Origin: Rhodoferax sediminis
GTDB lineage: Bacteria > Pseudomonadota > Gammaproteobacteria > Burkholderiales > Burkholderiaceae_C
DNA: 64,000 nucleotides
Assembly: GCF_006970865.1 (NCBI RefSeq)
Contig: NZ_CP035503.1
Coordinates: forward strand, 3,299,001-3,363,000
Direction: 5' to 3'
How positions within the stretch are numbered: the first letter of the stretch is position 1; each line of letters begins with the position of its first letter. Of this stretch, positions 9,362-17,531 are shown piece after piece. The notes under the pieces were generated by a model. It worked only from the letters and a program-made list of their open reading frames with translations. It made no database searches and was not told the origin of the DNA. The position numbers were made by a program, and so were the translations under genes.

Positions 9362-11275
9362 CTACTCACTGGAAGGATTCACCTGGCGGCCCTGGCCGCC
9401 CAGGCCTGTCACGCCATCGGTCGGGCCGCGCCTTGCGCGGCGGGCCTGCCACCACGCGAGCGCCTCGCCCACCAGGCCGCGGCGGAACAACATCACGCAG
9501 GCGACGAAGACCACGCCCTGCACGACGACCACCCACTCGCCGAGCGAGGCGAAGTAATACACGATGGCAAATACGATGAACGCCCCGACCACCGGGCCGT
9601 ACAGAGAACCGATGCCGCCGATCAGCGCCATGAGCAGCGCTTCTCCGGACATGCTCCAGTGCATGTCCGACAGGTTGGCGCTCTGCGACACGATCGCCTT
9701 CATCGCACCGGCGAGGCCCGCCAGTGCGCCGGAGATAACGAAGGCCACGAGCTTGTAGCGGCCCGCGTTGTAGCCGAGCGAAACTGCGCGCGCCTCGTTG
9801 TCGCGCACCGCCCGCAGCACCTCGCCGAAAGGCGAGTTCACGATCCGGGCCAGCGCGAGGATGGCGAGGACGAACACCGCGCTGACCACGACGTACAGGA
9901 CCTTCGGGTTCGAGAGCGGCAAGAACCCGAGCAGGTCGGTCTGCGGCACCTTCTGGATCCCGTCCTCGCCGTGCGTGAATGGAGCCTGCATCGCGGCGAA
10001 ATACAGCATCTGGGCGATGGCCAGCGTGATCATGGCGAAGTAGATGCCCTGCCGGCGCAGCGCGATGAGGCCGACCGCATAGGCGAGTACGGCCGCGGCG
10101 ACGACGCCCACCAGCATCGCGAGGTCGCTGGGAACGCCCCAGGCGGTCGCCAGGTGCGCCGCCGCGTAGCTGCCCGCGCCCAGGAACATGGCATGGCCGA
10201 AGGACAGCAGTCCCACATAGCCGATCAGGAAGCCGACCGACAGGGCGTAGATCGCCAGGCACATCGCCTGCATCAGCACGTAGGGAAACACGAACAGCGG
10301 GGCCACCGCGACGACCAGCAGCGCCAGGCCGCAGAAGACGAGCACGCCGCGCGGCGTCACGTCCGAGGTGTCCTCGTTCTCGATCGCATCGGCAGGCCCA
10401 CTCACCACCCAGCCGAAGAGCCCCGCCGGCCGCACGATCAGCACCAGCACCATCACCAGGAAGACGGCCGTGGTCGACGCCTGGGGATAAATGAAGGAAA
10501 CAAGTCCTTCCAGCAAGCCCAGGCCGAAGCCCATCACGATGCTGCCGAGGATCGATCCCATGCCGCCGATGACGACGACCGCGAAAACGATGATCAGCAG
10601 GTCGGCGCCCATCATCGGGCGCACCTGGTAGATCGGGGCGGCCAGCACGCCCGCGAGGCCGGCAAGCCCGACGCCGAAGCAGTAGGTCAGCGTGATGAGC
10701 AGGGGAACGTTGATCCCGAAGGTCCGCACGATGGTCGGGTTTTCCGTGGCGGCGCGCAGGTACGCGCCGATGCGCGTCCTCTCGATCACGTACCAGGTGC
10801 CGCCGCACACGGCCAAGGAGAACAGGACGACCCACAGCCGGTAGTAGGGCAGGAACAGGAAGGGCAGCCGGATGCCGCCGGAGAAGTGTTCCGGAGCGGA
10901 ATACTGCAGGCTGGACGCGCCGAAGGTACTCTGCATCGCGCCCTGGATCACCAGCGTGAGGCCGTAGATCAGCAGCATGCCGTACAGGTGGTTCAGGTTC
11001 GCCACCCGGCGCAGGAACAGGCGCTCGGTCAGCAGGCCGACGATGCCGACGGCCAGCGGCGCGAGCAGCAGCGCCCACCAGTAGCCGAGGCCCAGGCGTC
11101 CCAGCGCCACCGCCGCGAAGGCGCCCAGCATGTACTGGGCGCCGTGGGCAAAATTGACGATGTTCAGCATGCCAAAGATGACGGCCAAGCCAAGGCTCAG
11201 CAGCGCGTAGAACGAGCCGTTCATCAGGCCCAGCAGCAGTTGGCCGAACAATGCGTTGGGCGAGAAGTCAAACAT
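9362..11275 (-). CDS. Fused LivH-LivM branched-chain-type ABC permease
   Basis: 637 residues, about twice a normal permease. Residues 1-about 290 are LivH-like (LLLGLMNGSFYALLSLGLAV, NFAHGAQYMLGAF). From about residue 310 a LivM-like half follows (LSVGFLIGYVGLLSFGHAMF, IALRRQGIYFAMITLAIAQM, IGGIGSLYGPVVGAF). Both are multi-span inner-membrane proteins that normally pair as a heterodimer; here they are one chain. It works with the downstream-named LivG and broken LivF and with the binding protein at 12840. HAAT-family importers of this kind carry amino acids, but many Burkholderiales members take aromatic or organic acids. Confidence 0.92.
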   Translation of the reverse strand: MFDFSPNALFGQLLLGLMNGSFYALLSLGLAVIFGMLNIVNFAHGAQYMLGAFAAVALGRLGLGYWWALLLAPLAVGIVGLLTERLFLRRVANLNHLYGMLLIYGLTLVIQGAMQSTFGASSLQYSAPEHFSGGIRLPFLFLPYYRLWVVLFSLAVCGGTWYVIERTRIGAYLRAATENPTIVRTFGINVPLLITLTYCFGVGLAGLAGVLAAPIYQVRPMMGADLLIIVFAVVVIGGMGSILGSIVMGFGLGLLEGLVSFIYPQASTTAVFLVMVLVLIVRPAGLFGWVVSGPADAIENEDTSDVTPRGVLVFCGLALLVVAVAPLFVFPYVLMQAMCLAIYALSVGFLIGYVGLLSFGHAMFLGAGSYAAAHLATAWGVPSDLAMLVGVVAAAVLAYAVGLIALRRQGIYFAMITLAIAQMLYFAAMQAPFTHGEDGIQKVPQTDLLGFLPLSNPKVLYVVVSAVFVLAILALARIVNSPFGEVLRAVRDNEARAVSLGYNAGRYKLVAFVISGALAGLAGAMKAIVSQSANLSDMHWSMSGEALLMALIGGIGSLYGPVVGAFIVFAIVYYFASLGEWVVVVQGVVFVACVMLFRRGLVGEALAWWQARRARRGPTDGVTGLGGQGRQVNPSSE

Positions 11276-11308
11276 GGGCGCTCCGATCGTGCGATGTCGC
11301 TGCGTACT

Positions 11309-12051
11309 TCATAGCGACAGCCATTCCTGCAGGCGGCCCGACTGGGCCGGCGCATCCCGCTGTTCCACCATGCCGGCGACGCGGCCGTGTTCCATGAGGT
11401 AGAAGCGATCGGCCAGGGACATCGCGAAGGTGAGGTTCTGCTCGACCAAGAGGATCGTGAAGCCCCTGGCCTTCAGCAGCGCGATGGTGTTGGCGATCTG
11501 CTCCACGATCACCGGCGCCAGGCCTTCGGTGGGTTCGTCGAGCACCAGCAGGCGCGCGCCGGTGCGCAGGATGCGGGCGATCGCGAGCATCTGCTGCTCC
11601 CCCCCGAAAGCCGCGTGCCCTGGGTGGACAGGCGCTCCTGCAGGTTGGGAAACAGGCGGAAGATTTCCTCCACCGACAGTCCGCCCGGCGCGATCACCGG
11701 CGGCAGCATGAGGTTCTCCTCCACCGTCAGGCTGGAGAGGATTGCCCGCTCCTCCGGACAATAGCCGATGCCCATGCGGCTGATCACTTCGGGCCGTTGT
11801 CCGAGCACCTCCTTGCCGTACAGGCGGATCGAGCCGCGGCTGCGCGGCCCGATGCCGAGGATGCTCCTCAAGGTCGAGGTCTTGCCCGCGCCGTTCTTGC
11901 CCAGCAGGGACACCAGCTCGCCCTCGGCAAGCTGCAGGTCGACGCCATGGAGCACATGGCTCTCGCCATACCAGGCGTGCAGATCCTGGATCTCCAGCAC
12001 CATCCGCGGCGCTGCGGCCGACGCCGGCTTCCGCTCCCGCAATTCAGGCAT
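11309..12051 (-). pseudogene. livF: LivF-type ABC ATPase, frameshifted at a G7 run
   Basis: N-terminal frame: MPELRERK through LLGKNGAGKTSTLRSILG (Walker A) to RLSTQGTRLSGG. C-terminal frame: GGEQQMLAIARILRTGARLLVLDEPTEGLAPVIVEQ (rest of the signature, Walker B) to the stop at 11309. The switch falls in a run of seven G on the minus strand (about 11599-11605); eight would restore LSGGEQQM. All motifs are otherwise intact, so a homopolymer sequencing error is at least as likely as a true mutation. Its start overlaps the LivG stop by 8 bp. Confidence 0.85.
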
Positions 12052-12796
12052 GGGACGACCCCAGGTAGGCCGAGCGCACCTCGGGATTCTGCGAAACCGT
12101 CGCATACGGGCCCTCCGCAATCACGCGGCCGCGCGCCATGACGGTGATCACGTCGGCTAGTTGCGCGATGACCTTGAGGTTGTGTTCGACCAGCAGGACC
12201 GTGCGTGGCCCAGCCAGCGACTTGATGAGCGCAGCCACTTGCTCGACGTCCTCCTGACCCATCCCGGCCAGCGGCTCGTCGAGCAGCAGGACGTCCGGCT
12301 CGAGCGCCAGTGTGGTGGCGATTTCGAGCGCCCGCTTGCGGCCGTACGGCAGGCGCGCGGCCCTCTCGTGCGCCCAGCGTTCGAGACCGACGGCGGCAAG
12401 CAACTCCATCGCCCGCTGGTTATGGCGGTCCAGGTCTCGATGCGAGCGCCAGAAGTGGAACGAGTGGCCGCCGCGGCGCATCAGGGCCACTCGCACGTTT
12501 TGCAGTGCCGTCAAGCGCGTGAACACCGACGAGATCTGGAACGACCTCACCATGCCCAGCGAGGCGATCTGCGCCGGGCCGGCCGCCGTGATGTCCTCGC
12601 CCCGCAGCAGGATGCGGCCTTCGGTGGGCTCCAGGAACTTGGTGAGCAGGTTGAACAAGGTCGTTTTCCCGGCGCCGTTCGGCCCGATCACGGCGTGGAT
12701 GCTCCCGCGCCGGACGGCGAGGTCCACGCCGTCCACGGCCCGGATGCCGGCGAAGCTGCGCTTCAGGCCGGTGGTCTGCAGGATGAAGTCAGTCAT
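12044..12796 (-). CDS. livG: LivG-type ABC transporter ATPase
   Basis: 250 residues from MTDFILQTTGLKRSFAG; a GTG 18 bp upstream is an alternative start, and neither has a clear Shine-Dalgarno. Walker A is GPNGAGKTTLFNLL. The usual LSGG is replaced by the divergent ARLPYGRKRALEIA, a common LivG variant. Walker B is DVLLLDEPLAGM and the switch histidine is in VLLVEHNL. It energises uptake together with the fused permease. Its neighbours are the binding protein upstream (44 bp) and livF downstream. Confidence 0.93.
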   Translation of the reverse strand: MTDFILQTTGLKRSFAGIRAVDGVDLAVRRGSIHAVIGPNGAGKTTLFNLLTKFLEPTEGRILLRGEDITAAGPAQIASLGMVRSFQISSVFTRLTALQNVRVALMRRGGHSFHFWRSHRDLDRHNQRAMELLAAVGLERWAHERAARLPYGRKRALEIATTLALEPDVLLLDEPLAGMGQEDVEQVAALIKSLAGPRTVLLVEHNLKVIAQLADVITVMARGRVIAEGPYATVSQNPEVRSAYLGSSHA

Positions 12797-12839
12797 GGCG
12801 GAAGGCGTCACCAACGGCGCAGGCCCGGCTGTTCAATGC

Positions 12840-14045
12840 TCAGCGCTTGACCAGCGGGCACTCGCTTTCGGCGAGCGGGCGAAAGGCATCGGCACCGGCA
12901 ACAGTGGCGCGCGTCTCGTAATAGTCGAACTTGTACTTGGATTTCGCCGGCGACTTCACCTGGAACAGGTAGAGATCGCGAACGACGCGGCCGTCGGCGC
13001 GGATCTGCCCGTTCTTCGTCATCATGTCGTTGATCGGCATGCGCCGCATAGCGTCAGCCACCTTGAGTCCGTCCGAGGTACCGGCGGCGGCCACCGCCTT
13101 CAGGTAGTGCAGGGCCGCGCTGTAGTTGCCGGCCTGAAAACTGGTGGCCGGTACACCCATCTTGGCGATGAAGCGCTTGGACCACGCCCGGGTTTCGTCG
13201 TTCAGGTCCCAATAGAAAGGCTCGCTCACATACAGGCCCTGGGCCGCCGCCAGGCCGAGCGCGTGCACGTCGATGATATTGGCGTAGGGCGTCGCCAGCA
13301 CCTGCTGTTCACTGATGCCGAACTCGCGCGCCTGCTTGACCTGGTTGATCAGGTCGGCGCCGGCACCGCCCAGCATGATTACGTCTGCCTTGGAGCCTTG
13401 TGCAGCGAGCATCGTCGAGGCGAAGTTCGTCGCACCCAGCGGCACCTTCACCTTGCCGACCACCTTGCCGCCAAACTGTTCCACGGCGCCCGCGACATCG
13501 CGCTCCAGCGCGGCGCCCGCCGCATAGTCGGAATCGATGAGGTACCAGTTCTTCTTCCCGCTGGCAATCAGCGCCCGCGGCAGCACGCGCGACAGCGAGT
13601 AGGTGTCATAGGTCCAGTGGAAGGACACCGGAGTGCAGGCCTTGCCGGTGATCTCGGAGGAGGCGCCGCCCGAGACGATGGCGATGCGATTGGCCTTTTG
13701 CACCAGCGGGATCACGGCCAGCGCCACGGCGGAGTTCTGCAGGTCGAAGATGGCCTGCACGTCCTTGGACTCCATCCATTCGCGAGCGATGCCCGTCGCG
13801 ACGTCGACCTTGTTCTGGTGGTCGGCCGAAAGCACTTCGATCGGGCGCCCGAGCACCTTGCCGCCGAAGTCCGCCACCGCCATCTCCACCGCGAGCTGGG
13901 CGCCCTTGCCGCCGATGGTCGAATAGACCGAGGACTGGTCGTTCAGCACGCCGATACGGAACGGCTTGACATTCTGAGCGCTAGCCCCGCATACCGCGAG
14001 CGATGCGAACAACGCGCAGGTGGAGGCGGCAAAGGCTTTCTTCAT
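12840..14045 (-). CDS. Liv-type ABC transporter substrate-binding protein
   Basis: 401 residues. The signal peptide MKKAFAASTCALFASLAVCGASAQ is followed by KPFRIGVLNDQSSVYSTIGGKGAQLAVEM, typical of the LivK/HAAT type-1 periplasmic-binding fold. The ATG at 14045 has AGGA upstream; the longer open frame to 14105 is not used. It is the first gene of the minus-strand cluster binding protein-LivG-LivF-LivHM-aldehyde dehydrogenase-SDR. A perfect palindrome lies 80 bp upstream. Ligand unknown; the linked catabolic genes argue for an organic acid rather than an amino acid (inference). Confidence 0.9.
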   Translation of the reverse strand: MKKAFAASTCALFASLAVCGASAQNVKPFRIGVLNDQSSVYSTIGGKGAQLAVEMAVADFGGKVLGRPIEVLSADHQNKVDVATGIAREWMESKDVQAIFDLQNSAVALAVIPLVQKANRIAIVSGGASSEITGKACTPVSFHWTYDTYSLSRVLPRALIASGKKNWYLIDSDYAAGAALERDVAGAVEQFGGKVVGKVKVPLGATNFASTMLAAQGSKADVIMLGGAGADLINQVKQAREFGISEQQVLATPYANIIDVHALGLAAAQGLYVSEPFYWDLNDETRAWSKRFIAKMGVPATSFQAGNYSAALHYLKAVAAAGTSDGLKVADAMRRMPINDMMTKNGQIRADGRVVRDLYLFQVKSPAKSKYKFDYYETRATVAGADAFRPLAESECPLVKR

Positions 14046-14124
14046 GAGGTCGGTTCCTGTAATGGTGGAGGATTCGAAGGGCATAGCACGCAACTCCCAT
14101 GCCATGCGCAGAGGATGCCTTCTC

Positions 14125-14138
14125 CAGGGTTAACCCTT
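14125..14138. promoter_or_regulatory. CAGGGTTAACCCTT, near-perfect palindrome, candidate operator
   Basis: It holds the AGGGTTAACCCT core (14126-14137) also found at 1466-1477. It sits in the 277-bp divergent region between the ABC binding protein (minus) and the amidohydrolase (plus), so one regulator could control both directions. Confidence 0.45.
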
Positions 14139-14322
14139 GAAACATCTACCCGGCAACGCCTGGTGTCGCAGCCTCATGTCCCCACCGAGGACAGCGGTTG
14201 TTTTCCATGGAGACATGCGCCCGACGGAGTGCGGCGATAGACCGGCCATTTCCATGAGCGCGCGGGCGCAATGCACGCCCGGCACGGCTCGTGCATGTGC
14301 TTTGCGCTGCCAAAAAACCCTG

Positions 14323-15399
14323 ATGGAGACCCACGTGACCTCGTCGCAACCCGCCACCCGCTTCGGCCAGCTCTATGCCCCCAACGAGGATTGGCTCAAG
14401 CTGGGCCGGCGCGAGCCGGCGCTGGAACCGGACCTGACTATCATCGACACACACACGCACCTCTGGGATGGCGCGTATGCCGGGACGGACCGCTATTTCG
14501 TCGAGCAATTTGCCCGCGATGCGGCCGAGTCGGGCCACAACGTCGAAGCCACCGTCTACGTCGAGTGCCACTCCATGTACCGCGCCCACGGCCCGGAGCA
14601 CTTGAAGCCGGTGGGCGAGATCGAGTTCGCCGTCGGCATGGCGGCCATGGCGGCGAGCCGGAAGTACACGGCCACTCGCGTGGCCGCCGCGATCGTCGGC
14701 TACGCGGACCTCACCCAGGGCGAACGCACCCGGGAAACGCTCGAGGCGCAGATCGAAGCGGCGAACGGCCGGTTCCGCGGCGTCCGGCAGCGCTCCAAAT
14801 GGGATCCCGATCCGGTGGTGCGCGGGGCCGTGTGCGCGGACGGCCCCGGCCTCTATCTGGAGCCGGCGTTCGGCCGCGGGCTGGACCTGCTGGCGTCCCT
14901 CGGCCTGGCCTTCGAGGCCAGCGTGTACCACCCACAGATTCCCGACATCACGGCGATGGCGCGCGCCCACTCCGGCGCCACCATCCTGGTGAATCACTCC
15001 GGCAGTCCGGTAGGCCATTGTGGCTATGCCGGCCGCGAGGCCGAGAACCACGCGCAATGGCTGCGCGACATGAGGGAGCTGGCGCGCTGCCCGAATGTCT
15101 GCGTCAAGATGGGCGGCGTGCTGATGCACCTGGCCAACTATGACTACATCGGGGCCGACCGGCCCGTCACCTCGAAGGAACTGGCCGCCTTGTGGCGCCC
15201 TTATATCGAGCCCTGCATCGAGCTGTTCGGGGCCGACCGCTGCATGGTCGAATCGAACTTCCCCGTCGACAAGGCCGGCTTCAGCTACGGCACGGTGTGG
15301 AACATGTTCAAGCGGATCACCGCGGGCTGCTCGCCCGACGAGAAGCGCAAGATCTTCGCCGAGACGGCTCGGCGCGTGTACCGCATCGAGCGGGAGTGA
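14323..15399 (+). CDS. Amidohydrolase-2 family (COG3618-type) lactonase/hydrolase, copy 1
   Basis: 358 residues from METHVTSSQPATRFGQLY; no strong ribosome site, start chosen by family length. A metal-dependent TIM-barrel hydrolase: HxH motif in IIDTHTHLWDG near residue 45, and the C-terminal DRCMVESNFPVDKAGFSYG carrying the family S-N-F-P block. Known relatives hydrolyse sugar-acid lactones or 2-pyrone-4,6-dicarboxylate, so ring opening of a lactone is the best guess. It diverges from ABC cluster 1. Paralogs lie at 24711 and 57377. Confidence 0.85.
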   Translation: METHVTSSQPATRFGQLYAPNEDWLKLGRREPALEPDLTIIDTHTHLWDGAYAGTDRYFVEQFARDAAESGHNVEATVYVECHSMYRAHGPEHLKPVGEIEFAVGMAAMAASRKYTATRVAAAIVGYADLTQGERTRETLEAQIEAANGRFRGVRQRSKWDPDPVVRGAVCADGPGLYLEPAFGRGLDLLASLGLAFEASVYHPQIPDITAMARAHSGATILVNHSGSPVGHCGYAGREAENHAQWLRDMRELARCPNVCVKMGGVLMHLANYDYIGADRPVTSKELAALWRPYIEPCIELFGADRCMVESNFPVDKAGFSYGTVWNMFKRITAGCSPDEKRKIFAETARRVYRIERE

Positions 15400-15435
15400 T
15401 AGCGACACGGTCCGCGTGGCGCCTGCCCTCGCAGT

Positions 15436-15600
15436 TCAACCGGTGCGGCGCGGCTGGCGGAACCTTGAGCAGTCCGGCTTGCGCTTCTCCAGGAAGGCGC
15501 TGGTGCCGTCCTACTGCTCGGTCTGCGCGTAATCGTCCGGCGCCATCCTCGCGGCGGGGGACGGACTGGCCGAACTGGATCTCTGTCACTTCGCCCCTTG
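15436..15600 (-). pseudogene. Remnant of an enoyl-CoA hydratase/isomerase gene
   Basis: On the minus strand one frame reads YAQTEQ, a stop, then DGTSAFLEKRKPDC, ending at 15436. This resembles the C-terminal E-x-x-AFLEKRKP-x-F tail of crotonase-family proteins. Upstream, VTEIQFGQSVPR could be a vestige of the start. Only about 50 codons remain, so a large internal deletion is inferred. The match is short and the call tentative. Confidence 0.4.
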
Positions 15601-15602
15601 CG

Positions 15603-16565
15603 TCACATGGGGATGTTGCCCCGGCGCACGACATCGCCCCAATGCTGCATGTCGTGCCTGATGATATCCGTCAGTTCCTGGGGCGTCGTCGTGCGACCTT
15701 CCGAGTTGCGCTGCGCCAGGTAGTTCTGGTACTCGGGGCGGTTCACCGCCTGCACGACCGCGGCGCGCAGCTTCTCGGCGATCTCGTCGCTGGTGCCCTT
15801 CGGCGCGAACACCGCGAACCAGATCACGCTGTCGAACCCGGGGATCTCCTCGGCCACGGCGGGTACGTCCGGCAGCGTGGCCACGCGCTTAGGCGACCCG
15901 ACCGCCAGCACGCGCATCTTGCCCGACTGCATCAGGGGCGTGGCCTCCATGGCCGTGAGGAAGCTGCCCTGGATGTCGCCGGCGAGCAGCGCCGTGACGA
16001 CGCCTGCGCCGCCCTTGTACGGCACGTGGGTCAGGTCCAGGTTGCCCAGGCGCGCGAACTCGTAGCCCGTGAGGTGGGCGAAGGAGCCGATCCCGGAAGA
16101 GCCGTAGTTCATCTTCGCGCCCGGCCTGCGCGCCTGCGCCATGAACTCCTTGAGGGTCTTCGGCCCACGCTCGGCCGGCACCGTCAGCACCAAGGGCATG
16201 AAGGCCACGGTGGTGAGGGGCCGCAAGTCGTTGATGGGGTCGTAGGGCGTCTTGCGCACCGCCGGCACGATCGCATTGGGCCCCTGGTTGCCGAACACGA
16301 TGGTGTTGCCGTCGGGCGCCGCGCGAGCGACAAACTCGGTGCCTATGGTACCGGAGGCCCCCGGCTTGTTGTCGACGATGACGGTGCGCTTGAGCACGTC
16401 GGCCAAGGACTTCTGCAGCAGGCGCGCAAGGGCGTCTGTGGTGCCGCCGGCCGAGTAGGGCACCACCAGGTGCAGCGGAGGCGCGGGCTCCTGGGCCACG
16501 ACGGGAGAGAGGGGCAGCGCGAGGGCGGCGAGCAGCCCCAGGGTGCGGACGATGGCGTTTTTCAT
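15603..16565 (-). CDS. Bug-family solute-binding protein
   Basis: 320 residues. The signal peptide MKNAIVRTLGLLAALALPLSPVVAQ is followed by LHLVVPYSAGGTTDALARLL, a V-V-D-N-K-P-G-A-S-G-T-I segment, APDGNTIVFGNQ, and VPYKGGAGVVTALLAGDI. The ATG is preceded by AAGGAGACAAACC. It is the third gene of a PrpD-LysR-Bug operon on the minus strand (23 bp after the LysR stop), so it is probably induced with that PrpD and delivers its substrate. Confidence 0.92.
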   Translation of the reverse strand: MKNAIVRTLGLLAALALPLSPVVAQEPAPPLHLVVPYSAGGTTDALARLLQKSLADVLKRTVIVDNKPGASGTIGTEFVARAAPDGNTIVFGNQGPNAIVPAVRKTPYDPINDLRPLTTVAFMPLVLTVPAERGPKTLKEFMAQARRPGAKMNYGSSGIGSFAHLTGYEFARLGNLDLTHVPYKGGAGVVTALLAGDIQGSFLTAMEATPLMQSGKMRVLAVGSPKRVATLPDVPAVAEEIPGFDSVIWFAVFAPKGTSDEIAEKLRAAVVQAVNRPEYQNYLAQRNSEGRTTTPQELTDIIRHDMQHWGDVVRRGNIPM

Positions 16566-16587
16566 GGTTTGTCTCCTTGTTGGCGGT

Positions 16588-17520
16588 TCATGTTGCGAGT
16601 TCCTTGACGATCGCGACCAGCCGGTCCAGCACGGGCTCGGTGCGGCCCTTCACCCAGCCGAGCGCGAAGGTGGTCGTGTAGTTCACGTCCTTCAGCGGGA
16701 TGACGGCCAGGCTGGCGGGGTAGTTGAAGTTCTTGCCGGTTACGGTGAGGCCGATGCCCATGCCGACGGACACCAGGTTCAGCTGGGATGCGATGGACCC
16801 CACCTCCTGCACGATCTGCGGCTGGAAGCCGGCCTTCTGGCACAACGCGTAGAGGGGGCCGTAGCCGGGGCTCACGCTGGAACGCGGAACGACCACGAAG
16901 CGTTCCTTGCTCAGCTCGGCCAGCGACACCGACTTACGCGGCGCCAGCGCATGGTCGTGGGGCACGACGACGCCCAGGCCGCCCGACTGGATGCGCAGGT
17001 TCTCAAGCACCGTCTCGTCCTGCGGCACCGCGCCAGGCGCCCGCCGCGGCCGGCCGGCGCCCGACTTCGGCCCGAAGTGCATGAAGCCCGCGTGAATCTT
17101 GCCTTCCGCCAGCGCCTTGGGTTGTTCGGAGGTGGGGATCTCGAACAGCGACAGCGTGACCTCCGGGTAGGTCTCGTGGAAGCGCTTCATCGCCGCGCGG
17201 AACAGCGGGTGCAGCAGCGTGAGCGAGCCGTAGCCGATGTTCAGCACGCCGGTCTTGCCCTCGCCCACCCGCTTCGCCAGGGCGACCGCCTGGTGCAAGT
17301 CGCCAATGATCGTCTGGAACTGCGGCAGCAGCGCGCGGCCGGCCGCGGTGAGCTTCACCCGCTGCGCCATGCGCTCGAACAGCATGATGCCGAGTTCCTC
17401 CTCCAGGTCGGCGACCATCTGCGACACGGCTGGGCGGGAGACGTGCAGCCGATGGGAGGCGCGGCCGAAATGCTCCTCTTCCGCCGCGGCGACGAAATAA
17501 CGAAGGTGCCTCAGTTCCAT
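16588..17520 (-). CDS. LysR-type transcriptional regulator 1
   Basis: 310 residues. The N-terminal winged helix MELRHLRYFVAAAEEEHFG...RPAVSQMVADLEEELG is followed by a co-inducer domain. About 70 percent identical by eye to the LysR at 30735, including NIGYGSLTLLH and AEGKIHAGFMHFGP. It lies inside the PrpD-LysR-Bug operon, an uncommon placement, since LysR genes usually diverge from their targets. The TAAG-N5-CTTA dyad at 18966 in front of the operon is the obvious candidate site. Confidence 0.92.
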   Translation of the reverse strand: MELRHLRYFVAAAEEEHFGRASHRLHVSRPAVSQMVADLEEELGIMLFERMAQRVKLTAAGRALLPQFQTIIGDLHQAVALAKRVGEGKTGVLNIGYGSLTLLHPLFRAAMKRFHETYPEVTLSLFEIPTSEQPKALAEGKIHAGFMHFGPKSGAGRPRRAPGAVPQDETVLENLRIQSGGLGVVVPHDHALAPRKSVSLAELSKERFVVVPRSSVSPGYGPLYALCQKAGFQPQIVQEVGSIASQLNLVSVGMGIGLTVTGKNFNYPASLAVIPLKDVNYTTTFALGWVKGRTEPVLDRLVAIVKELAT

Positions 17521-17531
17521 GTCATCTCACC

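Noticed and set aside
9335..11314. Long plus-strand open frame (659 codons) opposite the LivHM permease
   Set aside because: Antisense shadow typical of high-GC DNA; rich in His/Gln/Arg/Asp with no family features, while the other strand has a clear permease.
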